50,276 nt of DNA from JBOFZL01 sp051655155 (GCA_051655155.1 JBOFZL010000066.1:1-50276), one strand, 5' to 3'. Shown: positions 18,081-26,143, counted from the first letter of the stretch. Translations and numbers: made by a program. The notes: a model not told the origin generated them from the letters alone.

Positions 18081-18443
18081 ATGGCAAAAGGTTCTGTTAG
18101 AAAAAATTGAAAGAAGTGGTACTATCGGTTTTATGTAGAAGATGCAAGCGGTAATCTCATACAAAAGGAAATGCTCGGCACAGAAAGCAAGATTGAAACA
18201 GAAACTCTACTCCGCAAGGCTATGGATGAATATGAAAATCAAACATTTGTTGCAAAGGTTTCTAATCTTACACCCAGCGATATGTTGGATATGTGGATTG
18301 AGGAAGAACTTACTCCAAGCAAACCCAGTAACGGCACTGAACGGTCATATCTGAATACAGTCAACCGCATTAAGCAACATTCCATTGGTAAAAGAAAGCT
18401 GAAAACAATTTCTCTCGTTTGTGTGCGTCCCGATGGAACATAA
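18081..18443 (+). pseudogene. Tyrosine-recombinase integrase, N-terminal remnant
   Basis: ATG at 18081 follows GAAAGGAG. The protein begins MAKGSVRKN, meets TGA at codon 10, then continues in frame KKWYYRFYVEDASGN, through LLRKAMDEYEN, LDMWIEEELTPSKPSNGT and VNRIKQHSIGKRKLKT. This is the arm-type and core-binding N-terminal part of Tn916-like integrases, where a Gly codon (GGA) is expected at the TGA. Homology fades after about residue 112, and the frame ends at TAA (18441-18443). The catalytic domain with the R-H-R-Y residues is absent. The following frame piece to about 18523 (EVPRAITGMC...) is not recognised. Confidence 0.82.
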
Positions 18444-18615
18444 GAAGTCCCACGAGCAATTACAGGTATGTGCATTGCCATGAGGAAAAGATTTGAAAGT
18501 ATACTTTCCCTTGTAGATTTCTGATAAGGGAAAAAACAATGGAAATAAGGGATAAACATCCTAATAAGCCCCATAAATCCAGTATTTTCAAGGGTTAAGG
18601 CGAATAGAGGACAGA

Positions 18616-18626
18616 AAATTTATATT
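18616..18626 (+). repeat. Right copy of the 11-bp direct repeat flanking the element remnant
   Basis: AAATTTATATT, identical to 15107-15117, sits just after the last element-like sequence and before the promoter of the HesB-like gene. See the left copy for caveats. Confidence 0.4.
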
Positions 18627-18679
18627 TTCTTGAAATATCGTGAGTTTATCACATTTATTTATAAACTTTGGAATTTTCA

Positions 18680-18708
18680 TTTACAAACCTTCTCTAATCC
18701 TATAAAAT
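18680..18708 (+). promoter_or_regulatory. Probable promoter of the HesB-like selenoprotein gene
   Basis: TTTACA (18680-18685) and TAAAAT (18703-18708) are 17 bases apart; an overlapping TATAAA at 18701 would give 15. The leader to the ATG would be about 55 nt. It lies to the right of the element remnant, so the gene appears to have its own chromosomal promoter. Confidence 0.5.
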
Positions 18709-18769
18709 ATATGTATGTGATTAAGATTATGAATACTTATCATAAATAAATTTAATAAGGAGATATATA

Positions 18770-19096
18770 ATGAGTATAACAATGAACTCTGATGCCTCTA
18801 AGGAACTTAAAGATATCCTTAGTTCTAAAGGTATAACTGAAAATACCGTAAGGATTTTTGTTGCAGGAATGGGATGAGCGGGTCCTTCGTTTAATCTTGC
18901 TCTGGATGAGCAAAAAGAAGATGATACGGTAGTAGAAATTGATGGTCTTAAAGTAGTTGCTGAAACAGATTTGGTTGAGCAATTCGGTGGCTTCGAGATT
19001 AAGTACTTTAATCAAGATGGTAACTCAGGAGTATATGTAGAAACAGTTGTTAAGCAAGAAGGCGGTTGCTCTTCTTGTGGAGGAAGCTGTAGCTAA
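18770..19096 (+). CDS. HesB/IscA-like selenoprotein (in-frame UGA read as Sec)
   Basis: Reading TGA at 18875-18877 as selenocysteine gives one 108-residue protein, from ATG at 18770 (AAGGAGA six bases upstream) to TAA at 19094-19096. The Sec is residue 36 in VAGMGUAGPSFNLALDE; the A-type Fe-S carrier (IscA/HesB) family normally has Cys there (GMGCAGPSF). The C-terminus CSSCGGSCS supplies three more Cys. Both sides of the TGA are coding-like in the same frame and fit the same family, which argues against a stop. HesB-like selenoproteins are known from Clostridia and other anaerobes; they may bind iron, Fe-S clusters or act in redox, but the exact role is unsettled. A SECIS-like hairpin follows the UGA. 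A naive gene call would see no gene here. Confidence 0.85.
18875..18913 (+). promoter_or_regulatory. Candidate bacterial SECIS element
   Basis: After the UGA at 18875-18877, UUGCUC (18897-18902) pairs with GAGCAA (18908-18913) around the loop UGGAU. The loop has G at its second position, about 26 nt from the UGA. A small stem, a G early in the apical loop and this distance are what bacterial SECIS elements show; SelB binds the loop to deliver Sec-tRNA. The base of the helix is not extended further by eye. Confidence 0.6.
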
Positions 19097-19140
19097 TACC
19101 CTATTAGTTTAACTCTATATAAATATCATGGAAATAAATA

Positions 19141-19186
19141 AAAATTGCCCCAGCTCTCTTTTAAGCTTGGGCAATTTTTTTAAATT
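19141..19186 (+). terminator. Terminator between the HesB-like gene and ftsH, probably bidirectional
   Basis: AAAATTGCCC (19141-19150) pairs with GGGCAATTTT (19169-19178); AGCT/AGCT inside the loop can extend it. T-rich tracts lie on both sides, so it can end the plus-strand HesB-like transcript and, less directly, the minus-strand ftsH transcript. Confidence 0.85.
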
Positions 19187-19247
19187 TTTTCTATTACTAC
19201 TCTTAGTTTATCTATGAAAAATTATATTTTATAATGCTATGTATAAC

Positions 19248-19278
19248 AAGAGCGTATTAGTTTCACTACTACGCTCTT
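19248..19278. repeat. Perfect-looking hairpin downstream of ftsH without T tract
   Basis: AAGAGCGTATTAGT (19248-19261) and ACTACTACGCTCTT (19265-19278) form a 14-bp stem with one mismatch and a 3-base loop. There is no T run on either side, so it is not a standard terminator. It may protect the 3' end of the ftsH mRNA or be a protein site. Confidence 0.6.
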
Positions 19279-19341
19279 AAACTTATTCTTACGAATTTTG
19301 CCTATCTGTTTCGTCTACATCTAGTTTATTTCATTTTCATT

Positions 19342-21417
19342 TTACTCTTTATCTCCAAAAGCTTCAATTTCTATGGGAGTATCAGGAATTTCGCTTTCAT
19401 TTGGATTCTCACCATCATCCCCAAACGCTTCTTTTTCTGTAGAAGTTTCTGGTTCAATCAAACTTTCTCTAGCTTCTTCATCTGATAGTTTAGATTGATT
19501 TTCAGTTTTATCAACCATATTTTTTTTATTTCCCTCTTCTACTAAAACTATCCTTTTTTCTTCAGCTTTTTTCCTCTCTTCCAAAATGTCTATCGTTAGA
19601 TCAAGTGTACCTTCATATGCTAATTTAAACTCTTCAGCATCAAGTGTTTCGTAAACCAATAAAGCCTTAGCCACATTATGAAGTTTATCCATATTCTCAC
19701 TTATTAAATTAACTGTTTTTTCGTATGCTTCATCAACAATAACCTTAATTTCATGATCAATTTGAGATGCCACTTCTTCAGAATAATTTCTCTTTGTTGA
19801 AAAATCTTTTCCAAGGAATACCTCACCATGATCATCCCCATAAGCCATAGCTCCAAGGCTATCTGTCATTGCATATTTCGTAACCATGTTCCTTGCTATT
19901 GCTGCCACACGTTCAAGGTCATTACTTGCTCCTGTAGATATATCTCCAAGCACTAGCATTTCGGCAACTCTTCCTCCTAAAAGCTCTAGTAACTCCTCTT
20001 TTAATTCTGTTTTAGTTGCATAGTATCTATCTTCTGTTGGAAGGCTCATAGTAAAGCCTCCTGCCATTCCTCTTGGAATTATTGTAACCTGATGAACTGG
20101 GTCTGAATTTGGTAACAATGTTGCTACTATAGCATGACCTGCCTCATGATATGCCGTTAACTTCTTTTCTTCATCACTAATAACTCTTGATTTTTTTGCT
20201 ACCCCTACAACAACCTTAATAATTGCTTCTTGAATAGTTTCCATCCTTATAGTTTTTTCTTTTAATCTTGCAGTTAATAAGGCTGCTTCATTCATTAGAT
20301 TTTCTAAGTCTGCTGGAGTAAATCCTGCTGTACTCCTTGCTATCACTTTTAAGTCTACACCTGTAGATAAAGGTTTATTCTTTGAATGAACTTTTAGAAT
20401 AGCCTCCCTACCTCTTATATCTGGAGTTCCTACCATTACTTGTCTGTCAAAACGTCCTGGCCTTAACAATGCAGGGTCAAGAATATCCGGTCTATTTGTA
20501 GCTGCCATTATAATTATACCTTCATTTATTCCAAATCCATCCATTTCGACAAGTAGCTGATTTAGAGTCTGCTCTCTCTCATCATGTCCACCACCTAAAC
20601 CTGCTCCTCTTTTTCTTCCTACCGCATCAATTTCATCAATGAAAATAACACAAGGAGATGCCTTTTTTGCTTGCTCAAAAAGATCTCTAACTCTTGATGC
20701 TCCCACTCCTACAAACATCTCAACAAAATCAGAACCCGAGATAGAGAAAAAAGGTACTCCTGCCTCTCCTGCAACTGCCTTTGTTAAATATGTTTTTCCT
20801 GTTCCCGGTGGTCCTACCATAAGCATCCCCTTAGGAATTCTAGCCCCTAACTCTATATATCGTTTTGGATTTTTCAAAAACTCAACTATTTCTTCAAGTT
20901 CTTCTTTTTCTTCATCTAAACCTGCTACATCTTTAAATGTGACCTTTGGTCTTCCATCATCTTTGTTGTGGAGTTTAGCTCTGGATTTACCGAAGTTATT
21001 CATCTTTCCTCCACCTTGGGATTGCTGCATAAAAAAGAACCAAATTACTGCCATTCCTCCAATTAACAATATTGAAGGTAATAATTCTACATACCATGGT
21101 GTCCTTGGAGCTTCAATACCTTCGACCTTAAGAGTCCCTGCATCTGCTTGCTCCAATATCTTAGCAGATAGTTCCTTTGTATCAATAGCATACGGTATCA
21201 GAGTTTTAAATTCTACTCCATCATTTTTCAAGATACCTTTTACATTATTTTCTACTAACTGAATTTCTTTAACATTCCCATCTATTAGGCTCTGATAAAA
21301 TTCAGAAAAGGCCAACTGCTTAACTTCCTGATTTGGTGTTCCTAAAAAACGTACCATTAAAAGTATAAAGGCAAATATCAGAATATATAACGATGCACCT
21401 TTAAAAGCTTTTTTCAT
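19342..21417 (-). CDS. ftsH: ATP-dependent zinc metalloprotease FtsH
   Basis: 691 residues anchored in the membrane by two helices (about 8-26 and 112-130) flanking a small external domain. The AAA+ module has Walker A GPPGTGKT (202-209), Walker B FIDEID (259-264) and the second region of homology ending RPGRFDRQ. The zinc protease site is HEAGH (424-428). It extracts and degrades membrane and regulatory proteins as a hexamer. The C-terminal tail after about 600 is very acidic, with EAFGD occurring twice; such tails vary between species. ATG has GAGAGGAG upstream. It follows tilS by 17 bases; the hpt gene often found between them in Bacilli is absent. Confidence 0.97.
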   Translation of the reverse strand: MKKAFKGASLYILIFAFILLMVRFLGTPNQEVKQLAFSEFYQSLIDGNVKEIQLVENNVKGILKNDGVEFKTLIPYAIDTKELSAKILEQADAGTLKVEGIEAPRTPWYVELLPSILLIGGMAVIWFFFMQQSQGGGKMNNFGKSRAKLHNKDDGRPKVTFKDVAGLDEEKEELEEIVEFLKNPKRYIELGARIPKGMLMVGPPGTGKTYLTKAVAGEAGVPFFSISGSDFVEMFVGVGASRVRDLFEQAKKASPCVIFIDEIDAVGRKRGAGLGGGHDEREQTLNQLLVEMDGFGINEGIIIMAATNRPDILDPALLRPGRFDRQVMVGTPDIRGREAILKVHSKNKPLSTGVDLKVIARSTAGFTPADLENLMNEAALLTARLKEKTIRMETIQEAIIKVVVGVAKKSRVISDEEKKLTAYHEAGHAIVATLLPNSDPVHQVTIIPRGMAGGFTMSLPTEDRYYATKTELKEELLELLGGRVAEMLVLGDISTGASNDLERVAAIARNMVTKYAMTDSLGAMAYGDDHGEVFLGKDFSTKRNYSEEVASQIDHEIKVIVDEAYEKTVNLISENMDKLHNVAKALLVYETLDAEEFKLAYEGTLDLTIDILEERKKAEEKRIVLVEEGNKKNMVDKTENQSKLSDEEARESLIEPETSTEKEAFGDDGENPNESEIPDTPIEIEAFGDKE

Positions 21418-21434
21418 ATGTCTCTCCTCTCATT

Positions 21435-22829
21435 TTATAAATCTTTAATGCTAATTCGCACTACGTTTTCAGTAGTTTCTCCAATTTTTGATTCTTCACT
21501 TATTTTTAGTCCACAAACCCAAATAATTTTTTCATCATCGACTATAAGTGGCATTTCTTCACGTTTATCTAAAGGTATTTTAGCATCAATAAAAATATCC
21601 TTTATTTTTTTTGTTCCCCCTAAACCTACCGGTCTAATCTTATCTCCTGCAATTCTATTTCTAATACGTAGTTTACCACTTATTTTATTAATATCAAATG
21701 CTTTTGTATATAATCCCGTTGGAAGTTGAACACATTTTTCTTTTGGCATTATTTTAGCTTCTACAACTTTTTTTATTTCTGGAATTATCGTAAGTCCATC
21801 TAACTCTATCTCATAATCAAAGTAGATTACCTCTTCTTTTATATCAGAAGTAGTAAATATTATGGAGTCATTATTTTTATATACCGTTATCCCCTTTGGA
21901 ATATTTACTCTCCAAGTATTTTTCCCATTTCTTATAAGATTTACAATATCTAGTAGATGTACCCCTTCTATTCCTTCTATATTTCCAACTAAGTCTTTAA
22001 TACAATTTCTTATCATCCTTTTTAATATGGCTATATTGATAGGTGCAATTTCTTCTTCTAGCTCTAGTTTAATTGTACTTTCATCTATTCTTGCAGATGT
22101 TTTTTTATACTCATCATACGCAATACCTTCAATGAAATTTCCATCTTCCCGCAACACATTTGCCATTTTAAAAATATTTTCTTTAAACTTAGCACCAAAT
22201 TCTTGTTCAATAAATGGTATCAGTTTAAGTCTTATTTTATTTCTTGTATATTCATCCTCTAAGTTAGTTTTATCAACGCAAGGATTAATCTTATTTTCTT
22301 CACAATATTTTAAAATAGACTTTTTATCTGCATCCATTAAAGGTCTTATTATTCTATCTCTTTTATATTCCATTCCTTTAAGACCGTTTAGACCGGTTCC
22401 ACGTATTAGTCGCATAACTACAGTTTCTGATTGATCATCTAGGTTATGTGCAACAGCTATTTTTTTTATATTTAATTTATCTGCAATCTTATTCATTGCT
22501 ATATAACGTTGATTTCTTGCTTCTTCTTCAACTGTTGTTTTCTTACTTTTTGAAAGCTCTGGAACATCTAGAGATAATGTAAAACAAGGTATCCCCATTG
22601 ACTCAGATAATTTTAAGGCATACAGTGCATCCTTGTGAGCATCCACACCCCTTATTTGATGATTGAGGTGAAATGAATATATTTTTAAACTGTACCTTTC
22701 TCTTAAGTCAGCCAACAATCTTATTAAACAGACTGAGTCCGGCCCTCCTGAAAGCGCCACAAGAACAGAATCTCCTTCTTCTAGCAATCCTTCTCTTTTT
22801 ATTGTATCTTCTACCTTTTCAATAAGCAT
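21435..22829 (-). CDS. tilS: tRNA(Ile)-lysidine synthase
   Basis: 464 residues. The PP-loop SGGPDS at 27-32 binds ATP in the N-terminal domain, and LRIRNRIAGDKIRPVGLGGTKKIKDIFID marks the C-terminal tRNA-binding domain. The enzyme changes C34 of tRNA-Ile(CAU) to lysidine so that it reads AUA, an essential step in an AT-rich genome that uses AUA often. It lies between ywiB and ftsH, with gaps of 11 and 17 bases. Confidence 0.96.
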   Translation of the reverse strand: MLIEKVEDTIKREGLLEEGDSVLVALSGGPDSVCLIRLLADLRERYSLKIYSFHLNHQIRGVDAHKDALYALKLSESMGIPCFTLSLDVPELSKSKKTTVEEEARNQRYIAMNKIADKLNIKKIAVAHNLDDQSETVVMRLIRGTGLNGLKGMEYKRDRIIRPLMDADKKSILKYCEENKINPCVDKTNLEDEYTRNKIRLKLIPFIEQEFGAKFKENIFKMANVLREDGNFIEGIAYDEYKKTSARIDESTIKLELEEEIAPINIAILKRMIRNCIKDLVGNIEGIEGVHLLDIVNLIRNGKNTWRVNIPKGITVYKNNDSIIFTTSDIKEEVIYFDYEIELDGLTIIPEIKKVVEAKIMPKEKCVQLPTGLYTKAFDINKISGKLRIRNRIAGDKIRPVGLGGTKKIKDIFIDAKIPLDKREEMPLIVDDEKIIWVCGLKISEESKIGETTENVVRISIKDL

Positions 22830-22840
22830 CTTTTTTCTCC

Positions 22841-23272
22841 TTATTGGGTTTTTGCTTTAATTTCCATTATATTAGAACCTGCAAACATTCCTTTTACAGC
22901 AATATCATACTTTATATTAACCTTTAAATTAAGTGTTTTTTCATAATCAATTTGAACATCTACATCTTCAGTTAAAAGCTCAGTTGTGACTCTTCCATAT
23001 AATGTATCGTAAGTAGCATTATGTCTTATCCCTGGCTTAAATTCCATTACAGATCTTACATTCCCAAATCTTCTCATAGTAATCATATCTTTGCTAATTT
23101 TGATATTGGTTGTTGTTCCTTCCATACCTGTTAACTCTGTTTCATCATATACTAAATAAGTATTTCCATTTTTATTATAAAACTTACCCTCTGTTATCAG
23201 CTCAATAACATCTGTTTCTTTTGTATCGTTACTGGTCTGGGTAGTTTTTATTTCGATAATTGCCTTTTCCAT
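22841..23272 (-). CDS. DUF1934 / YwiB-family beta-barrel protein
   Basis: 143 residues, mostly predicted beta strands with alternating polar and hydrophobic residues (for example NTYLVYDETELTGMEGTTTNIKIS and IRHNATYDTLYGRVTTELLTEDVDVQ). This is the pattern of the DUF1934 (YwiB) family of Firmicutes, whose fold is a small calycin-like barrel. Its function is unknown. No signal peptide or membrane helix. It lies in the cell-envelope operon between murI and tilS. Confidence 0.82.
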   Translation of the reverse strand: MEKAIIEIKTTQTSNDTKETDVIELITEGKFYNKNGNTYLVYDETELTGMEGTTTNIKISKDMITMRRFGNVRSVMEFKPGIRHNATYDTLYGRVTTELLTEDVDVQIDYEKTLNLKVNIKYDIAVKGMFAGSNIMEIKAKTQ

Positions 23273-23313
23273 AACAACACACCCCCTCTATTTACATTTA
23301 ATTATTATACACT

Positions 23314-24132
23314 TTAATACTTAGATATTTCAACTAGAGAAATATTATTAAGTTCAATATTTAAAAAATTTTTCCCAATTTCCACAAATTTTTCAGGCAT
23401 ATCCGATACATAATATTTATATTCAGGTTTATCTCCAGACTGGTTTTCTAATTTTTTTACTTTTAATAGGTTTTTAAGCTCTTTTGCAGCCTCTTTTGCA
23501 GGATTTACTAAAGTTATACCCTCCCCTTCCAAAACCTTTGAAATGGTTTTTATAAAAATTGGATAGTGAGTGCATCCTAAGACTAGAGAATCAATTTTAT
23601 GATTTTTAAACTCTGAAAGGTATTCTACTGCAGTTAAATATCCTATTTTACTATCTGCCCAACCCTCTTCTGCAATAGGCACAAATAAAGGGCAAGCTTT
23701 TGAATACACCTCAATATTATTATTTATGCATTTTATTTCTGACTCGTAAGCCTTTGAATTAATCGTTCCAACAGTGCCAATTACCCCTACATGATTGTTC
23801 TTTGTAAGTTCACATGCAGCTTTCGCTCCCGGTTCTATCATTCCAATTATCGGAATATTATATCTTTCTTGAGCTTTCGTTAGACTCCTTGCACTGGCAG
23901 TATTACAGGCAATAACTATCGCTTTTATATTATTTTCTAATAGAAAATTTATAGATTGAAATGTATACTTTGTAATAGTTTCTGAAGATCTTGGACCATA
24001 GGGTACTCTTGCAGTATCCCCAAAATAAACTATATTCTCATTTGGCAGAAGCTTCATTATTTCATCGAGAACCGTAAGTCCTCCTAACCCTGAATCAAAT
24101 ACACCTATGGCTCTATTTGTATCTAAGTGCAC
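23314..24132 (-). CDS. murI: Glutamate racemase
   Basis: About 272 residues from GTG at 24132. The two catalytic cysteines are in VIACNTASA and LGCTHYPIF, and the N-terminus reads IGVFDSGLGGLTVLDEI, the racemase signature. It makes D-glutamate for peptidoglycan. The start is uncertain: an upstream TTG at 24153 has no ribosome site, while AAAGGGG precedes the GTG by about 11 bases. With the GTG the gene overlaps the end of ddl by 20 bases, which suggests coupling between two enzymes that supply D-amino acids to the cell wall. Confidence 0.95.
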   Translation of the reverse strand: MHLDTNRAIGVFDSGLGGLTVLDEIMKLLPNENIVYFGDTARVPYGPRSSETITKYTFQSINFLLENNIKAIVIACNTASARSLTKAQERYNIPIIGMIEPGAKAACELTKNNHVGVIGTVGTINSKAYESEIKCINNNIEVYSKACPLFVPIAEEGWADSKIGYLTAVEYLSEFKNHKIDSLVLGCTHYPIFIKTISKVLEGEGITLVNPAKEAAKELKNLLKVKKLENQSGDKPEYKYYVSDMPEKFVEIGKNFLNIELNNISLVEISKY

Positions 24133-25177
24133 CTTGTCTTTCGCCCCTTTCAAAAGCTAACTCTATAAGCTTTGTAAGTAAATCTCTATATGCTATCCCA
24201 CTATATTCAAATAATTTAGGATACATACTTATATGAGTAAAACCTGGAATTGTATTTATTTCATTAAGATAAATATTCCCACTATCTTTATCCATAAAGA
24301 AATCTATTCTTGCCATTCCTTCAATATCCATAATCTCATAAGCTTTTTTGGTCATATCTTTAATACTATCTAAAACGTCTTGACCTAAATTTGCAGGTAT
24401 TATCAACTCAGATTGATTTTTTGTATATTTAGCATCATAATCGTAAAACTCATCGCAAGATACAATTTCACCTACTGCAGAAATTTCAACTTTATTACGA
24501 TTACCTAAAACTGCAATCTCTAACTCTCGTACATTGTACCCTTTTTCAACAATGATTTTGCTATCATATTTTCTGGCATTTTCACAGGCCTTAAAAAGTT
24601 CTTCTTTATTTCTAGCCTTGCTTATACCAAGGCTAGATCCTAAATTTGCAGGCTTTACAAAAAGTGGATATCCTATATCGCTCAATTCTTCATAAAAGCC
24701 CTCTATGTCCTGATGATTCTTAATAACCTTATAAGGAACTTGGTTTATGCCTACGCTTTTTAAAATTTGTTTGGTAATATCCTTATCCATAGTAATTGCA
24801 GCTTCCATTATGCCCGGTCCTACATAAGGTATTCCTTCATAAGAAAAGACTCCCTGAATTTTACCATCCTCTCCATATGGTCCATGCATAACAGGAAAAA
24901 CTACATCAAAAATAACTTCAATATCTTTACCATAAATACCACAGTTTCTTTCTCTATCTAAGATAACAACCTTATTATTTGTTACTTTAGTCTTCCATTC
25001 TCCACTCCTTAGAACATTTAAGTCCCCAGTAAAATGATATAACTTCCCATCATAATCTACTCCTATTAAATAAGGAGTAAATTTACTTTTATCAAGATTC
25101 TCATATACCGACGCAGCTGACATACATGATACTTTATGTTCTGCCGATCTACCACCAAAAAAAATTCCCAGCTTCAT
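24113..25177 (-). CDS. ddl: D-alanine--D-alanine ligase
   Basis: 354 residues of the ATP-grasp fold. The N-terminal FFGGRSAEHKVSCMSA is the Ddl signature, followed by VMHGPYGEDGKIQG and the C-terminal metal-binding NEINTIPGFTHISMYPK. It joins two D-alanines for the pentapeptide stem. It sits 9 bases downstream of ispE and overlaps murI, so wall-precursor genes are clustered. Residues that separate D-Ala-D-Ala from D-Ala-D-lactate ligases (for example the Tyr/Phe of the omega loop) were not checked by alignment, but the context and length fit the housekeeping enzyme. Confidence 0.95.
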   Translation of the reverse strand: MKLGIFFGGRSAEHKVSCMSAASVYENLDKSKFTPYLIGVDYDGKLYHFTGDLNVLRSGEWKTKVTNNKVVILDRERNCGIYGKDIEVIFDVVFPVMHGPYGEDGKIQGVFSYEGIPYVGPGIMEAAITMDKDITKQILKSVGINQVPYKVIKNHQDIEGFYEELSDIGYPLFVKPANLGSSLGISKARNKEELFKACENARKYDSKIIVEKGYNVRELEIAVLGNRNKVEISAVGEIVSCDEFYDYDAKYTKNQSELIIPANLGQDVLDSIKDMTKKAYEIMDIEGMARIDFFMDKDSGNIYLNEINTIPGFTHISMYPKLFEYSGIAYRDLLTKLIELAFERGERQGALRYK

Positions 25178-25186
25178 AACTCCTCC

Positions 25187-26059
25187 TTATTCAACGACTA
25201 TTCCAGTTTCAACTGTAGTAGTATAAAAAACTTCATATCCTTTATCTTCAAAAAATTTTCCAGATGTATTCATATTGTTTGTATTATCAAAAAGTCCAAA
25301 TACAGTTGAGCCACTACCCGACATTATAGCCTTTTCACATCCAGAGTTCAGTGATAAAGTATCAACTATATCCTTTATATCAGGTACAAATTTATTACTT
25401 ATATCATAAAAAATATTCCCCATATATTTAGGTATCTCATCTATATTATTCTTAATTGCAAAAATTAAATTTTCATTGTCAGGTTTATTCTTTAAATTCT
25501 TTAAATTAACCAATTCATATGCCGCTTTTGTAGATATTCCAGCATTTGGTTTAATAATTAAAACATTCTTTTTAATTGTCGGAAGCTTTGTAAGCTTTTC
25601 TCCTAAATTTTCTGCCCTTGCGCAGCCTCCCTCAATGCAAAAAGGAACATCAGCTCCTAGTCTAAATCCTATATCTTTCAAAGTATCTACACTTAGATTA
25701 GCATTGAATATTTTATTTAATCCTATTAAAACTCCAGCAGCATCAGCGCTTCCTCCACCCATTCCAGCCTCAGTTGGAATATTTTTTTCGAGATTGACTA
25801 TAATTCCTGACTTAAGCTTTGTGTGTTTAAAAAACTCTGTTGCTGCCTTATAGATTATGTTTCTCTCGTCAACAGGAATATTTTCCTTATCACATCTGAT
25901 TATAATATTTTCCTCTTCACTTTTATCTATATCTAATATATCGTAAACACCTACACTGTGCAAAATCATATCTACAAAGTGGTAGCCATCCGCTCTTTTT
26001 CCAACAATATCTAAACTTAAATTTACTTTTCCGTAAGCTTTGATTCTAATCTTATTCAA
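25187..26059 (-). CDS. ispE: 4-diphosphocytidyl-2-C-methyl-D-erythritol kinase
   Basis: 290 residues of the GHMP kinase family, acting in the MEP route to isoprenoids. Visible are KAYGKVNLSLDIVGKRADGYH at the N-terminus, the ATP loop EAGMGGGSADAAG (about 94-106) and the C-terminal IMSGSGSTVFGLF. It heads a six-gene operon (ispE-ddl-murI-ywiB-tilS-ftsH) after a promoter of its own. A good AGAGGTGGC site lies before the ATG. Confidence 0.95.
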   Translation of the reverse strand: MNKIRIKAYGKVNLSLDIVGKRADGYHFVDMILHSVGVYDILDIDKSEEENIIIRCDKENIPVDERNIIYKAATEFFKHTKLKSGIIVNLEKNIPTEAGMGGGSADAAGVLIGLNKIFNANLSVDTLKDIGFRLGADVPFCIEGGCARAENLGEKLTKLPTIKKNVLIIKPNAGISTKAAYELVNLKNLKNKPDNENLIFAIKNNIDEIPKYMGNIFYDISNKFVPDIKDIVDTLSLNSGCEKAIMSGSGSTVFGLFDNTNNMNTSGKFFEDKGYEVFYTTTVETGIVVE

Positions 26060-26104
26060 AATGCCACCTCTTTACAATAAATTCTAAATTTGCACGCATA
26101 ATTA

Positions 26105-26133
26105 ATTATACAATAAAAAGCCTTTATATTCAA
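26105..26133 (-). promoter_or_regulatory. Promoter of the ispE operon
   Basis: On the minus strand TTGAAT (26128-26133) and TATAAT (26105-26110) are 17 bases apart. The -35 box lies within the T-rich tail of the veg terminator, so end of one transcript and start of the next are compressed into about 70 bases. Confidence 0.7.
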
Positions 26134-26143
26134 ATAAAAACAC

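Larger units (their letters stand above)
15118..18615. mobile_element. Remnant of an integrative/mobilizable element
   Basis: Between carA and the HesB-like gene lies about 3.5 kb of plus-strand DNA whose composition and content differ from the surroundings. In order: a degraded relaxase, its terminator, a TetR regulator, an alpha/beta hydrolase, a Cys-rich KTR protein, and a degraded tyrosine integrase at the far end. Relaxase, KTR protein and a C-terminally placed integrase are typical of Tn916-like and related integrative elements of Firmicutes. Both mobility genes are broken, so it cannot move by itself. Boundaries are set from where recognisable element coding starts and from the flanking 11-bp repeat; they are estimates. 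Confidence 0.75.

Noticed and set aside
18239..18574. A 111-codon minus-strand frame over the integrase remnant.
   Set aside because: It lies opposite a clear integrase N-terminus, has no ribosome site and no recognisable domain.
20639..21262. A 207-codon plus-strand frame inside ftsH, and similar long frames opposite tilS, ispE and rplO.
   Set aside because: They mirror strongly conserved minus-strand genes, lack ribosome sites and have unlikely residue composition.
24133..24153. TTG start of murI at 24153.
   Set aside because: There is no ribosome site before it, while AAAGGGG precedes the GTG at 24132; the call remains uncertain.
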